Positions 54,594-64,000 of a stretch of 64,000 nucleotides of DNA are shown in pieces. The notes under the pieces were generated by a model. It had not been told where the DNA came from. It made no database searches and saw only the letters and a program-made list of their open reading frames with translations. This stretch comes from Eustoma russellianum. Its lineage: Eukaryota; Streptophyta; Magnoliopsida; Gentianales; Gentianaceae. Within the stretch, counting starts at the first letter, position 1, and the number at the start of each line of letters is the position of its first letter. The position numbers and the translations under genes were made by a program. The stretch lies in the NCBI GenBank assembly GCA_036186865.1, contig AP025040.1, forward strand, positions 32,370,950 through 32,434,949, in the 5' to 3' direction.

Positions 54594-57500
54594 TGTAGAG
54601 AAAAAGGGGTTTGAGTGATTTTCAAATACATGATTTAAATGTGCACATAAAACGTGCATGATATAAACAAACGTGTGCATGATATTGCTTAGTACTTGCC
54701 TTATTTAGCTTATATATAATGTTGCCGGACTAACGAGCCATGAAGCGTTAAAGCTTACATCATACGGTAAACATTTGTTGTGTTTATACTATTTTTAGGT
54801 GCCACCATTAATGAACTAAACTAGTTCATTAAGTGAAGTACTTAGTTTATTAAACCAAGTAGTTCATTAAAGGAAGCCACATTTGGAAAAGGCACAAAGG
54901 CAACAAAGCTAAGGAAGGGAAGTTTTCTCTTCCTCCCCTCATTAATATATAATACACGCCACATACATATATGACACATATATTCAGATTTTTTTTTAAA
55001 AAGGCACATACACATGTATTCTAACGTACTATCGACACGTTATATATTTTATGTACGTACGTTAACGTCACACCACTATACTTAACTCATATTTATAAGT
55101 ACATTCAGGTCTTATATCATATGATATAAGATATGGTGATGACAAATTAAATACGACACGATAAAAGGTTCTAAACCGAAATTTGTCGTATCGGACGAAT
55201 ACCGAAACTTCGCCAACGTGTCACGTACTTGCCATAAATAAATGGCCAGCCCATATACATCAAAATATGATGTAAATTTCGTGCACGTGACATAATAATC
55301 AGCCAAAAATACTTTCCATGTTGACACACACAAATTACTCCACATTAAGGCCAAAATGTGAAGATTCCAAGTTTAATTTTGTCACATGCTAATGGTACCA
55401 CTTTAAACCAGCCAAGTGCTGAGATTTAAAGTATATATTATATATTATGTATAACATAATATATATAACATGTGCAAAAGTTGGAATTTAAATAAGAGAA
55501 AAATCGGGTAATCGATAAATATCGAAAATTCGGTTTTCTACGCACATAACATGGAACGTTTTTCTTGTACATCATGTGACACGTATCTAGACACTTTTTA
55601 CATATGATATACATCTTAAAGTGTTCTAGAAAATTAAATTAAGGGCTGATTGGAATATTACATGTGTGTATTATTAAATGTGCACTATTTTACAAAGTTA
55701 GCAAAAATAAATTTCAGCACTTGTACATACATCTTCCAACGCACATACAGCTGATTTGGAGCACATGTGGAGCTTTTTTGGCATATTGATTGGTCAAGGA
55801 TCAATCATACATTGTTGGTGAATTAAAGAGAAAAGCTACAAAAGGTAAGAATTCAAATATATCTCACTTATGTCACATGCTGAAAATTTCAGCATGATGA
55901 AGCAAAGCTGGCTGATTTTTGGTGTTAAATGTGACATATTTTGTCATCTTTTATTAGGTGATTAATTGGAAGAAGGTATGGTAAGGTTTTAAATATAATT
56001 TAAATAAATAAATGGGGATATTCTACATATCACATGCTGAAAATTTTTCAGCATGTGTACAAGGTGTATGGCCGAATTTGATGAGCTATTTGTGTCCAAG
56101 TTCATTTCTTAATTGGTAGCAAGACTTACCATATATTGTTGATTCATTTTTATGATACAAATTCAAAGAAAATGGTAATGATTTGAACTTTATCCCCATG
56201 ATGCACATGCTGAAAAAATTCAGCATGGCAAGGTTGTTATGGCCGAATTTTTGGCAGGTAAATGGAAGAATTTCTTTGTCTTGCAATTTATGATGTAATT
56301 CTTGATTTATGGTATGATTTTATGATTGGTTTTTGGCACATGGTAAAGTGTATATCTCAGATTTTTTCCATGTCATCATGATGACAATGTTGAACCAATA
56401 AGGAGGTGCCAAGTAAGCGAAGACTAAGTGATCATCCAATGAGAAGATGCCAAGTAAGCAAGACATTGTCACAATGATGTCTTACACTCTCTCAAGGACG
56501 TAAAAGATAATTTTCAAGAGGGAGACATACCATAGGGGGGACGGCTGCAACATTAAAAAGAGAAGAGAAGAAAGCAAACAAAACAAGGCCAAGCATTGCA
56601 AAATCAAAGTGATCAAAAAGCCTAGTTCTTCTTCTTGCACATTCTCTCTTTCTTTCTTTCTTCTTGTAAGCCTATTGTATTCATATTCTTTCAATCTTGA
56701 ATAGGCTTGAGATAAACCACCATTCATTATACATCTTTGTAAAAGATTGATCAAGGTGTGATCAATCTTCACTCTAGCAAGGTGGTGGTGTTCGTGCGAA
56801 TTGTACCTACAATACAAGGTTTGTAAAGGGTTGGAGTTAGGTGTAATTCTATCAACCCTGCGGTAAGGTGTACTGCATGTGTGTGATTAGTGTGAACCAA
56901 GAAAGGTGTTCCTTGAAGACTGGAGTAGGTTGTTTATAACCGAACCAGTATAAAATTCTTGGTGTCATTTACTTTCAGCACTGATTTTCTGGTTCAGCAC
57001 TGTTTATTGTTTTTAATCACGTTCGTAAAAATAGTAAACGAATTTCAAAAAGTAAGAAACTTTCAGAAAACATAGTCACACGTTCTAGGGTTCTTTTGGC
57101 GCAAGTTTCAACCCTTTTGGACAAGTATAAGTCATTCAAACGTCCAAAGTTCTGAGACTAGTGCAGTCTGATTTTCAGGCTTGCAAAGGTTGAGACTTTG
57201 ATCGTATTTGACTAACTTCCCAAAAGAATTTTTCAAAACTGTTTCAACCCACATATAAGGGGTTAGTGGTTAAATTTTCAAAGCATTTGAAGTTGTGTAC
57301 AAATTGAAATTAATTTTTCAAATCAGTGTATCGGTTCTGGCAGATTTGGCAATCTGACCACCAACGAATTTTCAAGGGGTTAGAGGTTGAATTTAAATCT
57401 GAAATTTTTAGGAGATACTCATAACATCTGAGTCTAAGTTCTCTCCAAATTTCAGAATTTTTGAAGGCCTACAACCTAGTTTTCAAAACGTTTTAAAACT

Positions 57501-57622
57501 GGTCCTGAAAACAGAAACTGTTTTCAGAAGTTGGGTTTTTGGTTTTAAACAAATTTTAAAAACCACATTTTCCGCACCCACTATTCAACCCCCCCTTCTA
57601 GTGGTGCATTGCAGATCCTACA
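54594..57622 (+). mobile_element. 5' LTR of element E
   Basis: 3,029 bp, TGTAGAGAAAAAGGGG to GCATTGCAGATCCTACA. It contains three CATGCTGAA..TTCAGCATG palindromes, a near-duplicate CCAAT box segment (CCAATAAGGAGGTGCCAAG at about 56395 and CCAATGAGAAGATGCCAAG at about 56436), and a polypyrimidine CTTCTTCTTG stretch. Small ORFs are shared by both LTRs only because the LTRs are near copies. Confidence 0.95.
55876..56227. repeat. Three diverged tandem units with a conserved palindrome, E 5' LTR
   Basis: Palindromes at 55876-55896, 56033-56056 and 56206-56227 share perfect arms CATGCTGAA/TTCAGCATG; only the A/T centre differs. The units, about 160-175 bp, also share GGTAATG/GGTAAG and GGCCGAATTT segments. 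Confidence 0.85.
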
Positions 57623-57624
57623 GT

Positions 57625-57636
57625 TGGTATCAGAGC
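57625..57636 (+). other. Primer-binding site of element E
   Basis: TGGTATCAGAGC two bases after the 5' LTR, matching initiator tRNA-Met. Confidence 0.95.
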
Positions 57637-57676
57637 GCAGGAACACTCACTTCAAGGAATCCAACGATTCAGTGAG

Positions 57677-59575
57677 ATGGCAACCACAACCGTGCAAGAA
57701 GGAATGTCAACCGTAAGGCCTCCTCTTTTTGACGGTGAGTCTTTCATTCAATGGAAGGTAAGAATGAAACTTTTCTTTATGGCAATAGACATTGATCTTT
57801 GGTCAATTATAGAAGATGGTCCTTTTGTTCCATCTAAGGTATCCACCGTAGATGGAGTCACTCTAGAAGTTGTTAAATCTAGACAAGAATATACAAGTGA
57901 TGATAAAAAGAAACTTAGCATGAATGCTAAAGCCATGCAACTACTATTAAACGGCCTAAGTAAAAGTGAGGCTAGTTACGTGTCTAATTGTTCTAGTGCT
58001 CAAGAGATGTGGCATATTCTTGAAATGAAACATGAAGGGACTAGCCAAGTAAAGGAGTCCAAAATCAATATGCTTATGTCCACACTTGAGTCCTTTAAAC
58101 TATTGCCAAATGAGTCTATTGTTGAGATGGATTTACGCTTGACTAACATTTACAATTCTCTTGAGTCTCTTGGCAAAGCCTTCACTATGCAGGAAAAGGT
58201 ACAAAAGGTCTTGCGAAGCCTTTCATCCGAGTGGCATCCTAAAGTAACGGCCATAGAAGAAAGCAAAGAGACCAAATCGATTAAAATGGAAGAACTAATC
58301 GGATCACTTAAGGTATATGAAAACAAACTTGCTTTAAGACATTCTGAATCCATTTCTAATAATGATAGGGCTATAGCATTTAAATCAAATGAATACGTCG
58401 TAGATGATAGTGACACAGATTCCGATGATGAGGACTTAATCACAATGGCTAAAAGATTAAGAAAAATATTGAGAAAATCGATTAAACATAAGTCTACCTC
58501 ATCTAAGGATCATAAAAATAAAAATAAGGAAATAAAGTGCTATGAATGCGGCAAACTTGGACATCTATCATATGACTGCCCTAATAAAGAAAAACAAACA
58601 AACAAATACCCTGACAAGGATCGGAACAAGAATAGACTCGTCTCAGAACCTAAGCAAAGGAGAAGAGCATTCAAAGCCTCCACTTGGAGTGACACATCCG
58701 ACTCTGAGACTGATGATACGGAAGAACACAAGGCACAAGTATGCTTTACATCTAAAGCATCAAATGAGGTATCTTCCGACTCTGATTCCGATTCTGAATA
58801 TTCTTATGATGATTTATTTAGTCAATATTTAGAATTGCATAAGTTTTCAAAGACTCTTGCAAAAGAAAAGAAGCGATTAATTGAAGACAAGAAATTGTTA
58901 GAATCTTCTAACGAAAATCTTGTCGCTCAATTAAACGATTCTAAAGAAGAGTCATCATGCATCATCAATGCATTAAAATCTGAAATTTCATCACTGACAT
59001 CCGAGAACACTGAATTGAAATCCAAAATTTCGAACTTGAAATCAAGGAATGCGGATGTAGAGAAAAAGGTGAAACAATTTGATACGGGATCAAACATGCT
59101 AGATCACATCATTTCTTCTCAAAAGCATGATGGTGACAAAACCGGATTAGGATACGTTGAGAAAAGTAAGCCACAAAATAAACCAACCAAATTCATCCCA
59201 TCTAAGAAAATAGATGCATCAAAGACATATGTGGCATCTAAGAAGACGCATAGGCCTTTTCTTATGACATCTCAATGTGCTTCTTCTTCACATCATGCAA
59301 AATATAATTATGTTCCATATAGGTATGAGAAGAAACAAGTGATGCATACGCGACACTCATATCACAAAAATGCATCTAGATCACGTCCCGTACATGCAAA
59401 ACGAAATGCTTATCAGAAACCATACCACATGCATGATGGGATTCTTGGCCAAAGGCCAAACGCATTTGTCCCTAACATATATTATGTTGCCTTCTCATCA
59501 CCTTTCTCAGATTTTGGAAGACCTAGAAAGGTCACCCAAATGTGGGTACCAAAAGGGATATTTTCAAAGGGTTGA
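57677..59575 (+). CDS. gag: Element E Gag, 632 aa, intact
   Basis: Copia Gag packages the element RNA in virus-like particles. The start at ATG 57677 is 41 nt after the PBS. The N-terminus has RPPLFDGESFIQWKVRMKLF (DUF4219-like), followed by a UBN2-like capsid region (MWHILEMKHEGTSQVKESKI, EMDLRLTNIYNSLESLG, VLRSLSSEWHPKVTAIEE). A CCHC knuckle (CYECGKLGHLSYDC) lies at about residues 288-301. After an acidic Ser/Asp stretch, residues about 380-480 look like a coiled coil (LAKEKKRLIEDKKLLESSNE, LKSEISSLTSENTELKSK). The C-terminus is basic and ends KVTQMWVPKG. No stops or shifts, unlike nearby elements. Confidence 0.93.
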   Translation: MATTTVQEGMSTVRPPLFDGESFIQWKVRMKLFFMAIDIDLWSIIEDGPFVPSKVSTVDGVTLEVVKSRQEYTSDDKKKLSMNAKAMQLLLNGLSKSEASYVSNCSSAQEMWHILEMKHEGTSQVKESKINMLMSTLESFKLLPNESIVEMDLRLTNIYNSLESLGKAFTMQEKVQKVLRSLSSEWHPKVTAIEESKETKSIKMEELIGSLKVYENKLALRHSESISNNDRAIAFKSNEYVVDDSDTDSDDEDLITMAKRLRKILRKSIKHKSTSSKDHKNKNKEIKCYECGKLGHLSYDCPNKEKQTNKYPDKDRNKNRLVSEPKQRRRAFKASTWSDTSDSETDDTEEHKAQVCFTSKASNEVSSDSDSDSEYSYDDLFSQYLELHKFSKTLAKEKKRLIEDKKLLESSNENLVAQLNDSKEESSCIINALKSEISSLTSENTELKSKISNLKSRNADVEKKVKQFDTGSNMLDHIISSQKHDGDKTGLGYVEKSKPQNKPTKFIPSKKIDASKTYVASKKTHRPFLMTSQCASSSHHAKYNYVPYRYEKKQVMHTRHSYHKNASRSRPVHAKRNAYQKPYHMHDGILGQRPNAFVPNIYYVAFSSPFSDFGRPRKVTQMWVPKGIFSKG

Positions 59576-59826
59576 ATCAATGACCCTTACGAACGCACGT
59601 AGATGAAAAGCATGATTTTTTTTTGGGCATCTTTTGATTTGCTTTCCAAAATAAAGGGGGAGAGAAAAGCATGATTTAAGGGGGAGAGAGACTAATTGCA
59701 TAATTTAAGGGGGAGCGACTCGGAATTTAAAATTCAAGTTTTGTTTTTATGCATGATTGAAGGGGGGAGCGATAGGATTTAAATCATGTGCATAAGTTAT
59801 TTTGAAAATCATCAAAAGGGGGATAT
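59576..59826 (+). other. Serial polypurine tracts of element E
   Basis: Five purine tracts: AAAGGGGGAGAG (59653), AAGGGGGAGAGAG (59678), AAGGGGGAGCG (59707), AGGGGGGAGCG (59760) and AAAAGGGGGATAT (59814-59826). The last abuts the 3' LTR. Repeated tracts here are typical of SIRE-like elements. No ORF. Confidence 0.85.
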
Positions 59827-62800
59827 TGTAGAGAAAAAGGGGTTTGAGTGATTTTCAAATACATGATTTAAATGTGCACATAAAACGTGCATGATATAAA
59901 CAAACGTGTGCATGATATTGCTTAGTACTTGCCTTATTTAGCTTATATATAATGTTGCCGGACTAACGAGCCATGAAACGTTAAAGCTTACATCATATGG
60001 CAAACATTTGTTGTGTTTATACTATTTTCAGGTGCCACCATTAATGAACTAAACTAGTTCATTAAGTGAAGTACTTAGTTTATTAAACTAAGTAGTTCAT
60101 TAAAGGAAGCCACATTTGGAAAAGGCACAAAGGCAACAAAGCTAAGGAAGGAAAGTTTTCTCTTCCTCCCCTCATTAATATATAATACACGCCACATACA
60201 TATATGACACATATATTCAGATTTTTTTTAAAAAGGCACATACACATGTATTCTAACGTACTATCGACACGTTATATATTTTACGTACGTACGATAACGT
60301 CACACCACTATCCTTAACTCATATTTATGAGTATATTCAGGTCTTATATCATATGATATAAGATATGGTGATGACAAATTAAATACGACACGATAAAAGG
60401 TTCTAAACCGAAATTTGTCGTATCGGGCGAATACCGAAACTTCGCCAACGTGTCACGTACTTGCCATAAATAAATGGCCAGCCCATATACATCAAAATAT
60501 GATGTAAATTTCGTGCACATGACATAATAATCAGCCAAAAATACTTTCCATGTTGACACACACAAATTACTCCACATTAAGGCCAAAATGTGAAGATTCC
60601 AAGTTTAATTTTGTCACATGCTAATGGTACCACTTTAAACCAGCCAAGTGCTGAGATTTAAAGTATATATTATATATATTATGTATAACATAATATATAT
60701 AACATGTGCAAAAGTTGGAATTTAAATAAGAGAAAAATCGGGTAATCGATAAATATCGAAAATTCGGTTTTCTACGCACATAACATGGAACGTTTTTCTT
60801 GTACATCATGTGACACGTATCTGGACACTTTTTACATATGATATACTTCTTAAAGTATTCTAGAAAATTAAATTAAGGGCTGATTGGAATATTACATGTG
60901 TGTATTATTAAATGTGCACTATTTTACAAAGTTAGCAAAAATAAATTTCAGCACTTGTACATACATCTTCCAACACACATACAGCTGATTTGGAGCATAT
61001 GTGGAGCTTTGTTGGCATATTGATTGGTCAAGGATCAATCATACATTTTTGGTGAATTAAAGAGAAAAGCTACAAAAGGTAAGAATTCAAATATATCTCA
61101 CTTATGTCACATGCTGAAAATTTCAGCATGATGAAGCAAAGCTGGCCGATTTTTGGTGTTAAATGTGACATATTTTGTCATCTTTTATTAGGTGATTAAT
61201 TGGAAGAAGGTATGGTAAGGTTTTAAATATAATTTAAATAAATAAATGGGGATATTCTACATATCACATGCTGAAAATTTTTCAGCATGTGTACAAGGTG
61301 TATGGCCGAATTTGATGAGCTATTTGTGTCCAAGTTCATTTCTTAATTGGTAGCAAGACTTACCATATATTGTTGATTCATTTTTATGATACAAATTCAA
61401 AGAAAATGGTAATGATTTGAACTTTATCCCCATGATGCACATGCTGAAAAAATTCAGCATGGCAAGGTTGTTATGGCCGAATTTTTGGCATGTAAATGGA
61501 AGAATTTCTTTGTCTTGCAATTTAAGATGTAATTCTTGATTTATGGTATGATTTTATGATTGATTTTTGGCACATGGTAAAGTGTATATCTCAGATTTTT
61601 TCCATGTCATCATGATGACAACGTTGAACCAATAAGGAGGTGCCAAGTAAGCGAAGACTAAGTGATCATCCAATGAGAAGATGCCAAGTAAGCAAGACAT
61701 TGTCACAATGATGTCTTACACTCTCTCAAGGACTTAAAAGATAATTTTCAAGAGGGAGACATACCATAGGGGGGACGGCTGCAACATTAAAAAGAGAAGA
61801 GAAGAAAGCAAACAAAACAAGGCCAAGCATTGCAAAATCAAAGTGATCAAAAAGCCTAGTTCTTCTTCTTCCACATTCTCTCTTTCTTTCTTTCTTCTTG
61901 TAAGCCTATTGTATTCATATTCTTTCAATCTTGAATAGGCTTTAGATAAACCACCATTCATTATACATCTTTGTAAAAGATTGATCAAGGTGTGATCAAT
62001 CTTCACTCTAGCAAGGTGGTGGTGTTCGTGCGAATTGTACCTACAATACAAGGTTTGTAAAGGGTTGGAGTTAGGTGTAACTCTATCAACCCTGCGGTAA
62101 GGTGTACTGCGTGTGTGTGATTAGTGTGAACCAAGAAAGGTGTTCCTTGAAGACTGGAGTAGGTTGTTTATAACCGAACCAGTATAAAATTCTTGGTGTC
62201 ATTTACTTTCAGCACTGATTTTCTGGTTCAGCACTGTTTACTGTTTTTAATCACGTTCGTAAAAATAGTAAATGAATTTCAAAAATTACGAAACTTTCAG
62301 AAAACATAGTCACACGTTCTAGGGTTCTTTTGGCGCAAGTTTCAACCCTTTTGGACAAGTATAAGTCATTCAAACGTCCAAATTCTGAGACTAGTGCAGT
62401 CTGATTTTCAGGCTTGCAAAGGTTGAGACTTTGATCGTATTTGACTTACTTCCCAAAAGAATTTTTCAAACCTGTTTCAACCCATTTAAATATAACATAT
62501 AAGGGGTTAGTGGTTAAAGTTTCAAAGCATTTGGAGTTGTGTACAAATTGAAATTAATTTTTCAAATCAGTGTATCGGTTCTGGCAGATTTGCGCAATCT
62601 GACCACCAACAAATTTTCAAGGGGTTAGAGGTTGCATTTAAATCTGAAATTTTTAGGAGATACTCATAACATCTGAGTCTAAGTTCTCTCCAAATTTCAT
62701 AATTTTTGAAGGCCTACAACCTAGTTTTCAAAACGTTTTAAAACTGGTCCTGAAAACTGAAACTGTTTTCAGAAGTTGGGTTTTTGGTTTTAAACAAATT

Positions 62801-62867
62801 TTAAAAACCACATTTTCCGCACCGACTATTCAACCCCCCCTTCTAGTGGTGCCTTGCAGATCCTACA
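59827..62867 (+). mobile_element. 3' LTR of element E
   Basis: 3,041 bp, closely similar to the 5' LTR, with scattered substitutions and small indels (for example about 14 extra bases TTTAAATATAACAT near 62485). The palindromes are at 61110-61130, 61267-61289 and 61440-61461. Confidence 0.95.
61110..61461. repeat. Three palindrome units, E 3' LTR
   Basis: Same arms as 55876-56227. The centre of the second unit is one A shorter. Confidence 0.85.
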
Positions 62868-62872
62868 CATTC

Positions 62873-63426
62873 CTTATTTAGCTAATCAGGGATTTTCGCC
62901 ACACATACCGGTTCGCCGTCACATGTTAGTGAGGTGGACATTGCCCCCTTCAGGTAGAATGAAATTAAACGTGGATTCTACTGTTGGCCGCAGTGGAGCA
63001 GCAGCGGGTGCTGTGCTACGTAATGATTTAGGAACTTTCATCTCTGCGGTTTGCTTTGCATTACCGTGTGTTACGCCCGTTCGAGCTGAACTTATGGCCT
63101 TGCTCTATTCTCTTCTCTTCTATGCCATGACATATGATGGGCTATATGTTGAAACTGATTGCAGAATGTTACTTACTTTACTAGCCAATCCTTCACAATA
63201 TAATGGGTTATGTTCAGTGGATATACGGAGGACTATCAAGCTACTATACCTTAATGCGTCTACTCTCTGCTATTGTCCACGCGAGGCAAACACAGCTGCG
63301 CATATGCTAGCGCGTTATGGCCTGCATGCTGTAGGAGCAACAATATACTTATCTGCGTTTACTCTGCCTTGCGACGTGCAAGGATCCATGATCTTGGATA
63401 CCTCTCTTCCTAATTTTTGTCTATGA
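62873..63426 (+). pseudogene. LINE-b ORF2, RNase H domain after element E
   Basis: Open from the insertion to TGA 63424-63426. It reads MLVRWTLPPSGRMKLNVDST, AAAGAVLRNDLGTFISAVCF, RAELMALLYSL, YVETDCRMLLTLL and REANTAAHMLARYGL, with the acidic residues of RNase H in VDS, RAEL and ETD. This is the best preserved part of LINE-b ORF2; the full protein is cut by element E and broken upstream. Confidence 0.9.
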
Positions 63427-63434
63427 GTATCATG

Positions 63435-64000
63435 ATGGATTGGCGTTCAAAATTGGGGGTTGCCTATGTCCATTATTGGCGTAGGCAGCCTTGGTATGTC
63501 TCCTTAACATTATGTCTTATGTGCTTCTTCCTACATTATGTTGTCCATTTACCTGTATCTTTGGATAACTTCTTCTATTTTGTTGAGGATTATGGTGAAT
63601 GGCAACAACGTGCATTGGTGCCGGTTTGGAGTGGGAGTTATAGCAATATCAACTGGAGGTTGCCCGTGGTCGATTGGCTACGGGCAACTTGGGTATGGCT
63701 TCCTTTTTCTCGTCGTGCTTATTCTGTGGACCACATTCATAGGTGTGTTTACATATATTTTGTGCACTTTGCACGAGGTGTTGTCTGCCGAAGGCGAAGG
63801 AACAAAGCGTCATATTGCTTGCTGTTGACACGAAGGATTCTGTTGGCTTTCTTGTATATCTACATCATCGTCGATCTGCATGTCTTCTGCCGATCAAGGA
63901 CAATGTTTCTTTTCATTATTTCTTCTCATTCACAATTGTACTCATTACATCCTCAACCATCTACTCATATAAATATGTACGCTTTTTCCTTCGTCAAGGT
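63435..64000 (+). CDS. Candidate LINE ORF3 of LINE-b, at least 188 aa, runs off the window
   Basis: ATG 63435 lies 8 nt after the ORF2 stop. I translated all 188 codons to the edge and found no stop. It starts MDWRSKLGVAYVHYWRRQPW, close to MEWPSVLGVAY..GCRQPW of LINE-d. A second unit, NINWRLPVVDWLRATWV, follows at about residue 73. The last residues, INMYAFSFVKV, are in frame with the conserved end of the other copies. It is rich in aromatic and hydrophobic residues. No known family is recognised. Upstream ORF1 and ORF2 of the same copy are heavily broken, so an intact frame here is notable. RNA hairpins at 63458 and 63659 lie inside it. Confidence 0.5.
   Translation, partial: MDWRSKLGVAYVHYWRRQPWYVSLTLCLMCFFLHYVVHLPVSLDNFFYFVEDYGEWQQRALVPVWSGSYSNINWRLPVVDWLRATWVWLPFSRRAYSVDHIHRCVYIYFVHFARGVVCRRRRNKASYCLLLTRRILLAFLYIYIIVDLHVFCRSRTMFLFIISSHSQLYSLHPQPSTHINMYAFSFVK
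63458..63490 (+). other. LINE-b 3' hairpin 1
   Basis: Arms GGTTGCCTATG and CGTAGGCAGCC pair over 11 positions including two G-U pairs. TTGGTATGTC follows. Confidence 0.75.
63659..63688 (+). other. LINE-b 3' hairpin 2
   Basis: Perfect 9-bp stem GTTGCCCGT / ACGGGCAAC, followed by TTGGGTATGG. Confidence 0.75.

Larger units (their letters stand above)
54594..62867 (+). mobile_element. Element E: SIRE-like Ty1/Copia derivative carrying gag only
   Basis: 8,274 bp, TSD CATTC (54589-54593, 62868-62872). 5' LTR 54594-57622, PBS 57625-57636, gag 57677-59575, repeated polypurine tracts 59653-59826, 3' LTR 59827-62867. There is no protease, integrase, RT or RNase H: gag ends at a WVPKG motif that in Copia elements precedes protease, and then non-coding DNA leads to the PPT. 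The serial AAGGGGGAG tracts resemble the SIRE lineage. This fits the TR-GAG class of gag-only retrotransposons. The LTRs are closely similar, so insertion is recent. It would need pol from a relative. Confidence 0.93.
37641..64000 (+). mobile_element. LINE-b: L1-type LINE split by two LTR elements, 3' end beyond window
   Basis: Segments: 37641-38260 (5' UTR and ORF1 start), 50486-54593 (rest of ORF1 and most of ORF2), 62873-64000 (RNase H, ORF3, 3' region). Element C sits in ORF1 with TSD GTGTC; element E sits in ORF2 with TSD CATTC. Removing either with one TSD copy restores the LINE reading frame at the joint. The 5' end begins around GGCGTGGTGAAGCTCTGG after the D LTR. Stops, a short deletion in RT and a YADD change make it inactive. 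Both hosted elements are younger than the LINE. Confidence 0.92.

Noticed and set aside
57677..59575. Host CCHC zinc-finger gene
   Set aside because: The ORF lies between a PBS and PPT flanked by LTRs with a TSD, and its order DUF4219-like, UBN2-like, CCHC is Copia Gag.
54594..62867. Angela/Tork assignment for element E
   Set aside because: No pol to classify; the serial polypurine tracts and long gag with coiled coil fit SIRE better, though LTR length is unusually large. Kept as SIRE-like only.

Overview
This is a block of plant repetitive DNA made almost entirely of nested retrotransposons. I found no host gene, rRNA or tRNA gene. The sequence is AT-rich. It carries plant L1-type LINEs (DUF4283-like and CCHC ORF1; ORF2 with endonuclease, RT, zf-RVT-like region and RNase H), Tekay-type chromovirus Ty3/Gypsy elements, and a SIRE-like Ty1/Copia derivative. 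Every primer-binding site matches initiator tRNA-Met (TGGTATCAGAGC). This fits an angiosperm, probably a eudicot; I cannot name the species.

Layout, left to right. 1-5998: LINE-a (+), decayed. 5999-8576: LTR fragment of family D. 8577-20820: a minus-strand tandem of Tekay family B, in the order LTR, interior, LTR, truncated interior. 20821-22525: AT-rich DNA with a 5'-truncated LINE-c (-, 21197-22420). 22526-27909: fragment of LTR family F, split by a solo LTR of family C' (23348-27222, TSD AAATA). 27910-33296: D 5' LTR, split by a solo LTR of family C (29194-33244, TSD AATAT). 33297-35623: non-coding interior of element D. 35624-37640: D 3' LTR, split by 5'-truncated LINE-d (-, 36385-37566). 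37641 to beyond 64000: LINE-b (+), split twice, by Tekay element C (38261-50480, TSD GTGTC, LTRs of about 4.0 kb) and by gag-only Copia element E (54594-62867, TSD CATTC, LTRs of about 3.0 kb).

Most coding sequence is broken. The LINEs and Gypsy elements carry stops, frameshifts, deletions and active-site changes; several stops are C-to-T changes. The exceptions are the intact 632-codon gag of element E and a reading frame downstream of LINE ORF2.

Main observations. (1) The LINE 3' region carries a candidate third ORF. It starts within about 20 nt of the ORF2 stop in three copies (a TAATG overlap in one), begins M-D/E-W, has repeats of about 70 residues and hydrophobic stretches, and stays open for 295, 219 and at least 188 codons although ORF2 of LINE-b and LINE-d is broken. 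(2) The same RNA region contains recurrent hairpins with compensating stem changes, followed by a UGGUAUG-like motif. (3) The Tekay elements hold short GT-AG introns at different places in pol; removal restores the conserved protein exactly. (4) Several unrelated LTR families carry tandem arrays of dyad-symmetric units, and in families C and C' the arms co-vary. (5) ORF1 and ORF2 of both longer LINEs overlap as ATGA, which suggests termination-reinitiation.
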